A stretch of DNA of 64,000 nt from the NCBI RefSeq assembly GCF_021729035.1, contig NZ_JAJSAP010000001.1:496001-560000 (forward strand), written 5' to 3'. A program made the position numbers and the translations under genes. The first letter of the stretch is position 1. Each line of letters begins with the position of its first letter. Shown here piece after piece: positions 33,131 to 43,640 of the stretch. The notes under the pieces were generated by a model that worked only from the letters and a program-made list of their open reading frames with translations, did no database searches and was not told the origin of the DNA. Source of the DNA: Microbulbifer sediminum. Its GTDB lineage: Bacteria > Pseudomonadota > Gammaproteobacteria > Pseudomonadales > Cellvibrionaceae.

Positions 33131-35545
33131 TCAGAAATCATAGGTCAGCCGCACGCCCATGGTAAGCGGACGGTTAGTGGTAATGCGCTTGGAGTTATCC
33201 AGCGTGTTGATAAACAGCTCCGCGCGCTCATCGGTGAGGTTTTCGGCGTACAACTCGGCACCCCAGTTCATCTCACGCAGGCCAACAGATGCGTCTACCG
33301 TGGTGTATGCATCCTGGCGGAAGCGATCGTTAGGCTGCACCACGATGGAGCTCCACGCTTCATCGCTGTACTGCGCACCCACCTGCCAGTAGGCGTCAAA
33401 TCCGGAAACAGTCCAGTCATAACGCGCACGCAGGTTCATCTGCAGGGGCGGAGAGAGAGCCAGCTCACTACCTTCCGGCGCCACGTTCACGGCACTGGCC
33501 GGTACCTTGGTGATCTCGGTGTCATTGTAGGAGAAGGCACCGATAATCTGCAGCTTGTCCGTGGGCAGCCAGGTCACGTCGGCTTCAATACCGCGGATTT
33601 TCGCATCGAGAGCGTTATCCAGGTAGAACAGGAAGTAGACGCTCGGATCGAATACCGAAGTCTGGATATTGGACCAGTCCACCTGGTAAATGCTGCCGTT
33701 GAACTGCAGGCTGTAGTCCATCAGGCTGGTTTTCCAGCCGGCCTCGTAGTTGTCGACGGTGTCGGTGGTGACAGTGTATGGCACCGTGGTGGTTTCGTTG
33801 CCGTTACCACCGCCGCGGTTGAAGGCGGGCGGACGGAAGCCCTCAGAATAGGTGGCATACAGCAGCACGTCGCTGCTGGGCGTGTAGCTCAGGGTGAACT
33901 TGGTGATCACGTCACTCTCGTTCAGCGGCGTTTCCACTCCTGCTTCAGCCCACTTGGAATCCAGGTTGTCACCGTACAGGTCCAGGTCGACACCTTCGCT
34001 GAACTGCGGCGAGTTGCCGAATGAAGAGTTGGCGGAGCCCAGCAGTTCCACGTCAATATCGTACTGGCGCAGGCCTACAGTAGCGGTCAGCTCGTTGGTG
34101 AGGTCATAAGAGAGCTCGCCGAAGAAGGCCAGCTGCTCTTCCGTACGGGTGATGTCGTTAAAGAAGGCCACGCCGGCCGGGCGCGCGCTCGGGTCGATGA
34201 CGGTGGCCTTGTTGGGATCCAGGGTGTCCGGGGACCAGCCACGCGGGTAGTTTTCCGGGAAGCCCAGGTCAATGATGGAGTTGTAGACGAAGTTGCCCCG
34301 GTCCAGGATCTCGACATCCTCATAGAAGGCGCCGGCGGTCAGGCGCAGGGCGTGCTCTTCCGGCGTAGAGAAACGCAGCTCGTGGCTGGTGCGGGTGTTT
34401 TCCACCAGGCCGACATAACCTTTGGTGGGATCGTAGCAGCTGTCGACATAGTCACAGGTGTAGTAAGCCACGTAGCCACCGACATCGTTGTAGCCGGTGT
34501 AATCCATCGACTGCTCCACCTCGCGGTCCAGGTAGGCACCGGTATAAACCACGTCCAGTGCCGCCAGGCGGCCTTCCAGGGTCCAGCTGGTGAGGTCGAA
34601 GCTGTCTTCGAGGGAATCCTCGAAGTAGCGCTGCACTTCCAGGTCGCCCACATCTTCCGGGTCGTGGTCGAAGACACCGTCCGCATCCAGGTCCTGGTGG
34701 GTATGCTGGACCAGGGCTTCCCAGTTGTCGTTGATCAGGTACTTGACGCCGATCCGCGCACCGCGATAGCTGGCGTCGTTGAAATCCTCTTCCACCAGGT
34801 CTTCGTTGGTGGCGCTCTCTACCGGCAGGCCAGCCCAGGCCGGGTTCACTTCCGGATCGGGAGTGTAAGTGCCGGCCACGTTGTCGATGTAGCCACCCTC
34901 ATTGGACTGGTATGCGGCAACACGCGCGGCCAGTTTGCCTTCCACCAGCGGCAGGTTGACCACCGACTCCAGGGTATCGGACATCTCGCCGTCCTTGGTG
35001 GAGGCGAGGCCCGCTTCAACACCCAATTCAAACTCGTCAATCACCGGCTTATTGGTGATCAGGCGCACGGTACCGGCCTGGGAGCTGGCGCCGAACAGGG
35101 TGCCCTGCGGGCCCTTGAGGACTTCCACCCGCTCGATGTCGGTCACATAGACATCCAGGTTGCGCCCGCCGACGCTGACCGGGGCCTCATCGACGTACAG
35201 GGCCACATTGGGAGCGGTGCCATTCGCCTGGGACAGCTGGGTAGCAATAGTGTCGGTGGCCATACCGCGGATGTAGATGGATGACTGGCCCGGGCCGCGA
35301 CCGCCGGAGGTCACATTGGGCATGTGGCGGATATAGTCGTCGAAGTTGGTGACGTTGAGGTTTTCCAGGTTCTGCTCCCCCAGTGCCTGGACAGTTACCG
35401 GGATATCCTGTGCGCTTGAAGAGCGCTTGGTGGCGGTAACCGTCACCTGTTCAATCTGCCTGGGAGCGGCGTCTACTGCCGTACTGCCCAACAGCGCCGC
35501 GGACGCGGCGATGACTGCGCTGTGCAGTTTATTTTTCTCGAACAC
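33131..35545 (-). CDS. TonB-dependent receptor
   Basis: An 804-aa outer-membrane receptor with signal peptide ending near TAVDAAP, TonB-box-like EQVTVTATKR, and a plug with IPVTVQALGEQNLENL, SIYIRGM and ERVEVLKGPQGTLFGASSQAGTVRLITNKP. The C-terminal barrel closes with MGVRLTYDF. The plug type (RSSSAQDIPVTVQ) is that of the large Sphingomonas/Cellvibrio-like TonB receptors for carbohydrates or other organics rather than the siderophore class. A GTG start is supported by AAGGAG 6 nt upstream. The TPR-sulfotransferase follows downstream and a LysR gene is divergent, so a LysR-regulated uptake or modification unit is plausible. Confidence 0.9.
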   Translation of the reverse strand: MFEKNKLHSAVIAASAALLGSTAVDAAPRQIEQVTVTATKRSSSAQDIPVTVQALGEQNLENLNVTNFDDYIRHMPNVTSGGRGPGQSSIYIRGMATDTIATQLSQANGTAPNVALYVDEAPVSVGGRNLDVYVTDIERVEVLKGPQGTLFGASSQAGTVRLITNKPVIDEFELGVEAGLASTKDGEMSDTLESVVNLPLVEGKLAARVAAYQSNEGGYIDNVAGTYTPDPEVNPAWAGLPVESATNEDLVEEDFNDASYRGARIGVKYLINDNWEALVQHTHQDLDADGVFDHDPEDVGDLEVQRYFEDSLEDSFDLTSWTLEGRLAALDVVYTGAYLDREVEQSMDYTGYNDVGGYVAYYTCDYVDSCYDPTKGYVGLVENTRTSHELRFSTPEEHALRLTAGAFYEDVEILDRGNFVYNSIIDLGFPENYPRGWSPDTLDPNKATVIDPSARPAGVAFFNDITRTEEQLAFFGELSYDLTNELTATVGLRQYDIDVELLGSANSSFGNSPQFSEGVDLDLYGDNLDSKWAEAGVETPLNESDVITKFTLSYTPSSDVLLYATYSEGFRPPAFNRGGGNGNETTTVPYTVTTDTVDNYEAGWKTSLMDYSLQFNGSIYQVDWSNIQTSVFDPSVYFLFYLDNALDAKIRGIEADVTWLPTDKLQIIGAFSYNDTEITKVPASAVNVAPEGSELALSPPLQMNLRARYDWTVSGFDAYWQVGAQYSDEAWSSIVVQPNDRFRQDAYTTVDASVGLREMNWGAELYAENLTDERAELFINTLDNSKRITTNRPLTMGVRLTYDF

Positions 35546-36162
35546 AAAGTTCTCCTTGCTTTCCTTAGGTTGATTTCAATCGTTGAAAATCGCCGCCCGC
35601 GTCATGCGGGCCATTCCCGGCAACCGTTATGCGGCCCCCGGCAACAGCGGATGTAGATGCACCGGCCCGCGCACTGTGTGCCGGCACTCTCATCTCGCTT
35701 AAAAAGTTTTGTGGTGTAATTATTTTTGGATAATTGCCCGAATCGAAGTGACCAAAAACACACTTCGCGAGGCTAAAGACAGGGTAGGCATTGCGATTAC
35801 AGTCAGCACATTGCCTTTATTTGCGGCGAATTTTTGCAAATTTACGGGAGAAAGACAAATACCCGTCACAATTAGTGCAAAAATTGATCAAGGCAAATTA
35901 TTTTGCACTGAAAGCTTTGTGTCGCTGGAGCGCCGGCAATCGGGGAGAACATGATTAGAGATCAAAAGGCCCCGTCCGGGTGATCATGTTTCTGCGGCCA
36001 GGCTTCGTGCGGGTCGAGCCAGTTCGCCGGAGTCAACTGGCAGGAGCTTGCCGGTGGAGGAAAGCGGGGCAGTGCCACCACTCACGGTCGCGTCATTGAC
36101 CACCAATTGGGACACTGCTGTAATCCACACGCAGAAACCCACCTGACATAGCAATCCAATAC
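35546..36162. other. 617-bp divergent intergenic region
   Basis: The gap separates the TonB receptor and LysR genes. It is AT-rich from about 35700 to 35930 and contains AATTAT-N6-ATAATT (35718-35735) and a longer inverted repeat at 35874-35909. Probable promoters and LysR/Fur-type operators lie here. The small plus-strand frame at 35709 lacks a ribosome site and is not called. Confidence 0.5.
35874..35909. promoter_or_regulatory. inverted repeat AGTGCAAAA-N18-TTTTGCACT
   Basis: Perfect 9-bp arms separated by 18 bp, in the AT-rich gap upstream of both the TonB receptor and the LysR gene. It may be a LysR-type or looped operator, or a long hairpin. Confidence 0.45.
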
Positions 36163-37089
36163 ATGAATATCTCTACCCGCGACGTCAACCTGCTGGTGTT
36201 GTTCAGGGTGCTGTATGAAGAGCAGAACCTGACCGCCGCCGCCCGGCGTATGGCGCTGAGCCAGCCAGCGCTCAGCCACCGCCTGAGCAAACTGCGCGAT
36301 GAGCTGGGTGACCCGCTGTTTGTGCGCGCGGCGCGCGGCCTGACCCCCACCCCCAGGGCTCATGCCCTGGCGCCGGAAGTGACACGTTTGGTGGACCAGA
36401 TTGAGGGGTTCTACCAGGGCGCCGATGAGGATTTTCTGTCCCTACCGGACACAGTGCATATCTATGGCACCGACTATATCGAACAGCTGCTGATGCCGGG
36501 GTTGATCCGGCGGGTTTCGGAACTGGCGCCCAGGCTGCAACTGGTGACCCACAACACCCGCGGCCAATTACCGGCACGCGAACTGGAGAGCGGCGCCTGC
36601 GATATTGCCATCGCAGGCTTTTACACCGGCCTGCCGTCGACCTTTTACCAGCAGGCACTGCACTCCGAGGACTTTGTGGTCCTGGCGGCGCGGGACAACA
36701 GCCGGATTGGCAGGCGCCTGACGCTGAAGGCATACCTGGAATGCCCGCACCTGGTGACAACCCTCACCGGCGACCTGCACGGGATTGTCGATCGCGCCCT
36801 GCAGGAGCGGGGGGAGAAACGACGGGTGGTGGCGGGCCTTTCCAGCTTCCTCGCGCCTCCGGCAATGGTACGCAACAGTGATCTGTTACTGACCTGCCTG
36901 CGCTCGATTGCCGGGGAAGCGACGCAGCGCTACCCGGACCTGGAGATCCACCGAGTGCCAATCCCCCTGGAACCCGTACAGGTAGTCCAGACCTGGCACC
37001 AGCGAACCCACCGGGATCCGCTGCGACGCTGGCTGCGCGGGCAGATCAGGGAATTGCTGACTGACAGCCCGCACGAAAGTGACAGCTAG
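36163..37089 (+). CDS. LysR family transcriptional regulator
   Basis: A 308-aa LysR-type regulator. The N-terminal winged helix-turn-helix covers residues 1-65 (VLYEEQNLTAAARRMALSQPALSHRLSKLRDELGDPLFVRAARGLTPT). The C-terminal periplasmic-binding-like effector domain starts near residue 90. It is divergent from the TonB receptor-sulfotransferase pair across 617 bp, the standard arrangement for a LysR regulator and its target. The coinducer is unknown. The downstream DJ-1 gene is convergent with 15 bp between stops. Confidence 0.9.
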   Translation: MNISTRDVNLLVLFRVLYEEQNLTAAARRMALSQPALSHRLSKLRDELGDPLFVRAARGLTPTPRAHALAPEVTRLVDQIEGFYQGADEDFLSLPDTVHIYGTDYIEQLLMPGLIRRVSELAPRLQLVTHNTRGQLPARELESGACDIAIAGFYTGLPSTFYQQALHSEDFVVLAARDNSRIGRRLTLKAYLECPHLVTTLTGDLHGIVDRALQERGEKRRVVAGLSSFLAPPAMVRNSDLLLTCLRSIAGEATQRYPDLEIHRVPIPLEPVQVVQTWHQRTHRDPLRRWLRGQIRELLTDSPHESDS

Positions 37090-37104
37090 TGCCCGTGTCG
37101 CCTG

Positions 37105-37800
37105 CTAGTCTCCGGTGAGTTCGCGCACGCGATCCCGGATCGCCTCACCAACGCCCCTCGCCGAAGCCGGGTTCTGGCCAGTCACGAGGCGATCGTCGAC
37201 GGACACCGATTTCTGGAAATTTTCCGCCTTCTCGTGCGTGGCGCCACGCTCCTTCAGCTTCGAGGCCAGCAGGAAAGGTACAATGCCGTCTTTCTCGACC
37301 GCTTTCTCCTCCTCATCGGTAAAGGCGGAAACCGTCTTGCCTTCCACCAGCCAGCTGCCGTCGTCCAGCTTCACGTTCACCAGCGCTGCGGGCCCGTGGC
37401 AAACGGCACCGACGACCTTGCCGGCTTCGTACACCTGGCGAATCGCAGCCTGCACGTCGGGGTGGTCCGGCAGGTCCCACATGGTGCCATGGCCACCGGG
37501 GAAATACAGGGCCTCATAGCTTGTGAGATCCAGGTCCTTCAATGCCGGGGTGCGCTTCAGCTTGGCATTTACGTCCGCGTCCCCGGTAAACTCCCGGTTT
37601 ACCGGGTCATCAAGGTCCAGGCTCCCGGGATCGATCGGCGCCTCGCCGCCATCCGGCGTGGCAAAGTCGACATGGAAGCCCGCTTCCCGCAGGACCCTCC
37701 AGGGTTGTGCGGCCTCGGACAGGTGGAAGCCGGTCTTGTCCCCGGTGTCCCCCAGTCGGTCGTGGCCGGTGAGCACAAATAATACCTTTCGCTCCGCCAT
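37105..37800 (-). CDS. DJ-1/PfpI family protein (Hsp31-like glyoxalase III/deglycase)
   Basis: A 231-aa class I glutamine amidotransferase-like protein. The nucleophile elbow is GAVCHGPAAL with C134-H135, and E29 near the N-terminus fits the conserved acid of this superfamily. ALYFPGGHGTMWDLPD is the oxyanion-side motif of Hsp31-type members, which act as chaperones and glutathione-independent glyoxalase. Length matches the HchA-like subgroup of about 225-230 aa. The ATG has GGAGG upstream. It is divergent from the pirin gene. A role in methylglyoxal or aldehyde defence is inferred. Confidence 0.87.
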   Translation of the reverse strand: MAERKVLFVLTGHDRLGDTGDKTGFHLSEAAQPWRVLREAGFHVDFATPDGGEAPIDPGSLDLDDPVNREFTGDADVNAKLKRTPALKDLDLTSYEALYFPGGHGTMWDLPDHPDVQAAIRQVYEAGKVVGAVCHGPAALVNVKLDDGSWLVEGKTVSAFTDEEEKAVEKDGIVPFLLASKLKERGATHEKAENFQKSVSVDDRLVTGQNPASARGVGEAIRDRVRELTGD

Positions 37801-37996
37801 CTGGATCCTCCTTCAAGCATTGTCAGGAATAAGTCCTGTGACCTTAAATTTCTTTGCGGTCGAGTTCAAACGATCCTCGCAAGTACAGCAGACCGTTCGA
37901 TTTAATCCAGCAAACCTGCAGGATTTATGCGATTTAAAGCCACACGGCCGCCCCTTATGATTCACGCTATCCCTGGGTTACGGCGAGGAAAAAGCG

Positions 37997-38695
37997 ATGG
38001 ATTACCTGAGGAAAGCAGACGAGCGCGGACGCGCAAATTTTGGCTGGCTGGATAGTCGCCACTCTTTTTCCTTTGGCAGCTACTTCGATCCGCGCCATAT
38101 GGGCTTTTCCGTGCTGCGCGTAATCAACGACGATCAGGTCCGTGGCGGCATGGGCTTCGGTGCCCACGGGCACCGGGATATGGAGATTGTCTCGTACGTG
38201 CTCGAGGGTGCCATCGAGCACCGCGATAGCCTCGGCAACCGCTTCCTGTTGCCCGCTGGTGAAGTACAGCGTATGTCTGCCGGCACCGGGATTCAGCACT
38301 CGGAATTCAACGCTTCGCAGACCGACTCCCTGCGCTTCCTGCAGATCTGGATTGAGCCCGCGGTGACCGGCATTGAACCTGGGTACGAGCAGGCAAACAT
38401 CCCGCAACAGGGAGCGCTGACTCCGCTGGTAACGCCCGATGGCCGCCATGGGAGCCTGCGCATTCACCAGGACGCCAGCCTGTACCGGCTCCGGCTCGCC
38501 GCCGGTGAGGCGGCGGCGCTGGGCACCGGTGAGCGACAGGGGTATCTGCATGTGATTGACGGCCATGCCAGCACAGACGCCGTAACACTCGCACCCGGGG
38601 ATGGCCTGGGCATGAAAGCACAGCGTGAACGGGAGATCACCGCCGGACCCGGCGGCTTTGAGGCACTCTGGTTCGACTTGCCCGGAGATCACTGA
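37997..38695 (+). CDS. pirin family protein (YhhW-like)
   Basis: A 232-aa bicupin of the pirin family. The N-terminal cupin keeps the metal ligands in the region FGAHGHRDMEIVSYVLEGAIEHRDSLGN (three histidines and a glutamate) and PGEVQRMSAGTGIQHSE-like AGEVQRMSAGTGIQHSEFN. The C-terminal cupin is shorter and degenerate. YhhW and relatives have quercetin 2,3-dioxygenase activity in vitro, but the physiological role is unsettled. GAGGAA precedes the ATG. The stop overlaps the start of the TauE/SafE gene (TGATG), so the two are translationally coupled. Confidence 0.9.
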   Translation: MDYLRKADERGRANFGWLDSRHSFSFGSYFDPRHMGFSVLRVINDDQVRGGMGFGAHGHRDMEIVSYVLEGAIEHRDSLGNRFLLPAGEVQRMSAGTGIQHSEFNASQTDSLRFLQIWIEPAVTGIEPGYEQANIPQQGALTPLVTPDGRHGSLRIHQDASLYRLRLAAGEAAALGTGERQGYLHVIDGHASTDAVTLAPGDGLGMKAQREREITAGPGGFEALWFDLPGDH

Positions 38696-39438
38696 TGGAG
38701 GCACTGGCGGGCAATCCAGTATTCTGGCTGCTGGCCATCGCCGGGGTCGTGCTGACGGGCATCTCCAAGTCGGGGTTCGCGGGCGGTGCCGGCGTCGTGG
38801 CGGTGCCGCTGCTGGCACTGGTGATGCCCATCCCCCAGGCCGTGTTCCTGGTGCTGCCGCTGCTACTGGTGATGGATGTAAAGACCGTTCAGTACTACCG
38901 GCACCACGCCAGCTGGACAGACCTGCGCGCCGTGTTGCCCGCGGCGCTGCTCGGCATCGCCGCAGGTGGCCTGATGCTGGGGCGAATGCCCGAACAGGCC
39001 CTGCGGATCACGCTCGGGGGCATCTCTATCGTATTTGCGCTCTGGCATGGACTGGCCCCGTTACTCGGGGGCATGAAGGGCGCCGGCTGGTTGTGGGGCG
39101 CAATAAGCGGCCTGACCAGCACGCTGATTCACGCCGGCGGCCCGCCTATCAACATCTACCTGATCGCCCGCCAGCTGCCGAAACTGTCCTGGCTGGCCAC
39201 TGCCGGCATTTTCTTCGGCACCATGAATGTCATCAAGCTGGTGCCCTACCTGCTGACCGGCGAGTGGGGGGCGGATGTATTCCTGATGTCGCTGCTGCTC
39301 CTGCCGGTGGCCTTCCTCGGCACCTGGCTCGGCAAGCATATCCAGGGACGAATACAGGATCGACATTTCATGCTCTGTTGCCGCGGCCTGCTGCTGGCCT
39401 CGGGATTGCTGCTGATCGCCCAGGCAGTGTCCGGGTAA
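38695..39438 (+). CDS. TauE/SafE family anion exporter
   Basis: A 247-aa inner-membrane protein with about eight hydrophobic helices and the family signatures GISKSGFAGGAGVVAVPLLAL near the N-terminus and GLTSTLIHAGGPPINIYLIARQL in the second repeat. The family exports sulfite, sulfoacetate or related anions. The start codon overlaps the pirin stop, so both are probably made together. Sulfur-anion export would fit the sulfur chemistry suggested by the methanethiol oxidase elsewhere in the window, but the link is speculative. Confidence 0.9.
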   Translation: MEALAGNPVFWLLAIAGVVLTGISKSGFAGGAGVVAVPLLALVMPIPQAVFLVLPLLLVMDVKTVQYYRHHASWTDLRAVLPAALLGIAAGGLMLGRMPEQALRITLGGISIVFALWHGLAPLLGGMKGAGWLWGAISGLTSTLIHAGGPPINIYLIARQLPKLSWLATAGIFFGTMNVIKLVPYLLTGEWGADVFLMSLLLLPVAFLGTWLGKHIQGRIQDRHFMLCCRGLLLASGLLLIAQAVSG

Positions 39439-39544
39439 ATTGCGCTACTGCCATTGAAGTCCCGCACAAGGCCCCCAACTACACTGGTGGAATGAAAGGC
39501 ACGAACCTGGCTGTCGCCCCGCCAGTGAAACAGAAGGCTCAACC

Positions 39545-40204
39545 ATGAAGAAATTACCCCTACAGATTGAAATAGTTTCAGACGTCGTCTGCCCCTGGTG
39601 CGTGATCGGTTATTACCGCCTGCTGCAGGCGCTGGAACGGTTCGAATACGAGGTTGATCCGACCATCTCCTGGCTGCCCTTCGAGCTCAATCCGCAGATG
39701 CCCGAAGAGGGACAGAACCTGCGCGAGCACCTGGCCGAGAAATACGGCACCACGCCGCAGGAGAGTATCGAGGCACGCCAGCGACTCACCGACCTGGGCG
39801 CCGATGTGGGCTTCACCTTCAATTACAGCGACGATATGCGCATGTACAACACGTTTAATGCGCACCAGCTCTTGCACTGGGCTGCCGAGCAGGGCAAGCA
39901 GAATGCGCTCAGTATGCGCCTGTTCGAGGACTTTTTTGGCAAGCGCAAAAATGTTGGCGATACCGCTGTACTGGTAGAGGCCGCCCGGGATGTGGGCCTG
40001 GATGCCGATCGCGCACGAGAGCTGCTGGAGCAGCAGGCCTACGCGGATACGGTGCGCGAGCTGGAGCAGCTGATCGCGGGCCAGGGCGTACAGGGGGTTC
40101 CACTGTTTGTCTTCAACCGACAATATGCCATCAGCGGTGCCCAGGAGGTGGCAACTTTCGAGCAGCAGCTGCAGCAGATTCTCGATGAAAGCGAACCGGG
40201 CTGA
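39545..40204 (+). CDS. DsbA family oxidoreductase (FrnE-like)
   Basis: A 219-aa thioredoxin-fold protein with the active site C16-P-W-C19 and the cis-proline motif GVQGVPLFVFN. It lacks a signal peptide, so it belongs to the cytosolic FrnE/2-hydroxychromene-2-carboxylate isomerase-like group and not to periplasmic DsbA. FrnE-type proteins act in disulfide or dithiol chemistry and oxidative-stress tolerance. A GAAGG-like ribosome site precedes the ATG. It lies 107 bp after the TauE/SafE gene and 36 bp before a lipoprotein gene on the same strand. Confidence 0.9.
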   Translation: MKKLPLQIEIVSDVVCPWCVIGYYRLLQALERFEYEVDPTISWLPFELNPQMPEEGQNLREHLAEKYGTTPQESIEARQRLTDLGADVGFTFNYSDDMRMYNTFNAHQLLHWAAEQGKQNALSMRLFEDFFGKRKNVGDTAVLVEAARDVGLDADRARELLEQQAYADTVRELEQLIAGQGVQGVPLFVFNRQYAISGAQEVATFEQQLQQILDESEPG

Positions 40205-40239
40205 CACACCGGTAAATCACCGGCACGGGAAAAATAACA

Positions 40240-40857
40240 ATGCAACGGAAGACAATCGTAGCCTGCTGTATCGCAGCAACCATTTTCAGCCTCACAGGCT
40301 GCGGCCAGGAAGGCAAGCCCCGACAGCCCGCTGACCAGTTCCTTGCCAATATCGCAGAATATTGTGGTAAGGCTTTTGCCGGCAAGATCGTTGCCAATGC
40401 CCCCGCCACCGGACAACCGGACCCGTTTGCCGGCAAGACGCTGGTCATGCATGTGCGCGGCTGTGACGAGCCCCGGCGGGAATTGCGCATTCCCTTCCAT
40501 GTCGGTGATGACCACTCCCGCACCTGGATCCTGACTCGCACCGATACCGGCCTGCGCCTCAAGCATGATCACCGCCACAAAGATGGCTCCGCCGACCCGG
40601 TCACCATGTACGGCGGCAATAGCAACGATGCCGGTAGTGCGAAACGGCAGGAGTTTCCCGTGGATAAGGAATCCGTTGCGATGTTCAAACGGCAAGGACT
40701 GGCAGCCTCGGTCGACAATACCTGGGCAATGGAGATTCACCCGGGGAAGACCTTCGCGTACGAACTGACCCGTCCCGGCGGGCGCCGGTTCCGGGTGGAA
40801 TTCGGATTGGACAGGGAAGTCCCGCTGCCGCCCGCCCCCTGGGGGAGCGGCAACTGA
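40240..40857 (+). CDS. predicted lipoprotein, function unknown
   Basis: A 205-aa protein with a lipoprotein signal peptide; the lipobox is LTG-C about residue 25. The mature part contains FLANIAEYCGKAFAGK and a pair of cysteines (with VRGCDEP) and ends in a hydrophilic beta-rich stretch. I recognise no characterised family. It follows the DsbA-like gene closely (35-bp gap), so it may be cotranscribed. The ribosome site is weak (ACGGGAAA). Outer-membrane or inner-membrane destination cannot be decided; the residue after Cys is Gly, which does not favour inner-membrane retention. Confidence 0.75.
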   Translation: MQRKTIVACCIAATIFSLTGCGQEGKPRQPADQFLANIAEYCGKAFAGKIVANAPATGQPDPFAGKTLVMHVRGCDEPRRELRIPFHVGDDHSRTWILTRTDTGLRLKHDHRHKDGSADPVTMYGGNSNDAGSAKRQEFPVDKESVAMFKRQGLAASVDNTWAMEIHPGKTFAYELTRPGGRRFRVEFGLDREVPLPPAPWGSGN

Positions 40858-40886
40858 TAACACCCGGTATGGAAAAGGTGTGAGCG

Positions 40887-41291
40887 CTATGCCCGCTTGG
40901 GCAGGTCGTCGTCAATATCGACGATCCGTTCTCCGTAGTGGAAGTGATTCTGCGGGGCCAGGGTATCCGGCAGTTCACCGCCATTATTGCGCCGCACCAG
41001 CAGCTGCGATACCACCCGCCAGTCGGCGCTGTTGCTGTTGAACAGGGTATCGCCGCACTCGGAACAGAAGAATCTCTTCATCTTCTTGTGGGGATGCTGG
41101 AATTCCACCAGCCTGTCCGCGCCTTTTCCCACTGTCAGCTGGTCTTTCTCCCAGACATCCACAGAATGGTACGGGACCTTGAGGAAATTGCGGCAGTCAG
41201 CGCAATGGCAGAAGCCCCGCACCTTCGGCGCGCCCTTCACGGTAAACTCCACCGCACCGCAGTCACAGCTGAACGAATAGCTCTCCGCCAT
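40887..41291 (-). CDS. GFA family protein (glutathione-dependent formaldehyde-activating-like)
   Basis: A 134-aa zinc protein of the GFA/CENP-V fold. Ligand cysteines are visible as C9-x-C11, CHCADC (residues 28-33) and FFCSECGD. The family includes Gfa, proposed to speed formation of S-hydroxymethylglutathione. Most members are unassigned. The ATG at 41291 has GGAG 9 nt upstream; longer starts at 41306 or 41357 are less likely. It is separated by about 200 bp from fghA-frmA on the same strand, which makes a role in formaldehyde handling plausible. Confidence 0.85.
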   Translation of the reverse strand: MAESYSFSCDCGAVEFTVKGAPKVRGFCHCADCRNFLKVPYHSVDVWEKDQLTVGKGADRLVEFQHPHKKMKRFFCSECGDTLFNSNSADWRVVSQLLVRRNNGGELPDTLAPQNHFHYGERIVDIDDDLPKRA

Positions 41292-41499
41292 TGTACTTTG
41301 CTCCATCCGGCCAGAATTATCGGGCCATCCCTGAAGTGCCCGCCCTGGACCCGCCACAAGCGTCTCGTCGGCTGACCGCGGGGGACCGGTCCGCTCACCG
41401 AAGGATAGCAGCCCGGAGCGTCAGGGCACCGCCGCGCTGTCGTTACGCACCGGCGCCTCGGGCACTTTGCCGGGCAGGTCGGGCGGGAAGGGTGACGAG

Positions 41500-42357
41500 T
41501 CACCCCTCCGGCTTCAGCAGGTAATCGGCGTGGAAACGCAGGTGCTGCTCGATAAAACTGGCGATAAAGTAATAGCTGTGATCGTAGCCAGCGTGGTGCT
41601 CGACTTTCACCGGGTAACCGGCAGCCTCGGCTGCGGCTTCCAGCGCACCCGGCTTGAGCTGGGTCTCCAGGAACTCGTCGTCCTCTCCCTGGGAAACCAG
41701 GATCGGCTGTGTTTCAGTGGCCCGGCTGAGCAGGACCGTTGCATCGTACTCCTCCCAGCTACTGCGGTCGGTGCCCAGGTAGGCGCTGAACGCCTTTTCC
41801 CCCCAGGGACAGCTGATCGGGTTGGCGACCGGGCTGAAAGCCGATACCGAAGTGAAGCGCCCCGGATTGCGCAGTGCCAGCACCAGCGCACCGTGCCCCC
41901 CCATGGAGTGCCCGGCAATGGCACGCCGGTCGGTCACGGGGAAGTTGTCTTCCACCAGCGCCGGCAGCTCCTCCAGCACATAGTCATACATATGGTAATG
42001 GCGTTTCCAGGGGTCCTGCGTCGCGTTCAGGTAGAAGCCGGCCCCCTGGCCGAGGTCGTAGCCGTCGTCATCCGGCACATCGTCCCCACGCGGGCTGGTA
42101 TCCGGGATCACCAGGACAATACCCAGCTCCGCCGCCATCCGCTGTGCGCCCGCTTTCTGGCTGAAGTTCTCATCGGTGCAGGTAAGCCCTGACAGCCAAT
42201 AGAGCACCGGGAAGCGCTGGGTTTTCTCCATCCGCTCGGAAAGTGGCGGCAGGAAGATCGCAAAGCGCATTTCACAGTCCAGCGCCTGCGAGTAATGCCG
42301 GTACTGCTCCTGCCGGCCGTCAAATACCTTGGTACTGCTGATCCGTTCAAGACTCAT
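41500..42357 (-). CDS. fghA: S-formylglutathione hydrolase
   Basis: A 285-aa alpha/beta-hydrolase of the esterase D family. The nucleophile is S151 in [13 protein letters not shown]. The family motif [12 protein letters not shown], the aspartate region [11 protein letters not shown] and the histidine in [12 protein letters not shown] complete the triad. It hydrolyses S-formylglutathione to formate and glutathione, the last step of glutathione-dependent formaldehyde oxidation. It begins 14 bp after the frmA stop on the same strand, so the two form an operon. Length agrees with the family (about 280 aa). Confidence 0.95.
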   Translation of the reverse strand: MSLERISSTKVFDGRQEQYRHYSQALDCEMRFAIFLPPLSERMEKTQRFPVLYWLSGLTCTDENFSQKAGAQRMAAELGIVLVIPDTSPRGDDVPDDDGYDLGQGAGFYLNATQDPWKRHYHMYDYVLEELPALVEDNFPVTDRRAIAGHSMGGHGALVLALRNPGRFTSVSAFSPVANPISCPWGEKAFSAYLGTDRSSWEEYDATVLLSRATETQPILVSQGEDDEFLETQLKPGALEAAAEAAGYPVKVEHHAGYDHSYYFIASFIEQHLRFHADYLLKPEG

Positions 42358-42371
42358 CGGTGACGCCCCCG

Positions 42372-43640
<1,269 letters not shown>

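Noticed and set aside
35709-35954. An 81-codon plus-strand frame in the receptor-LysR gap
   Set aside because: Non-ATG start, no ribosome site and overlap with the AT-rich regulatory repeats.
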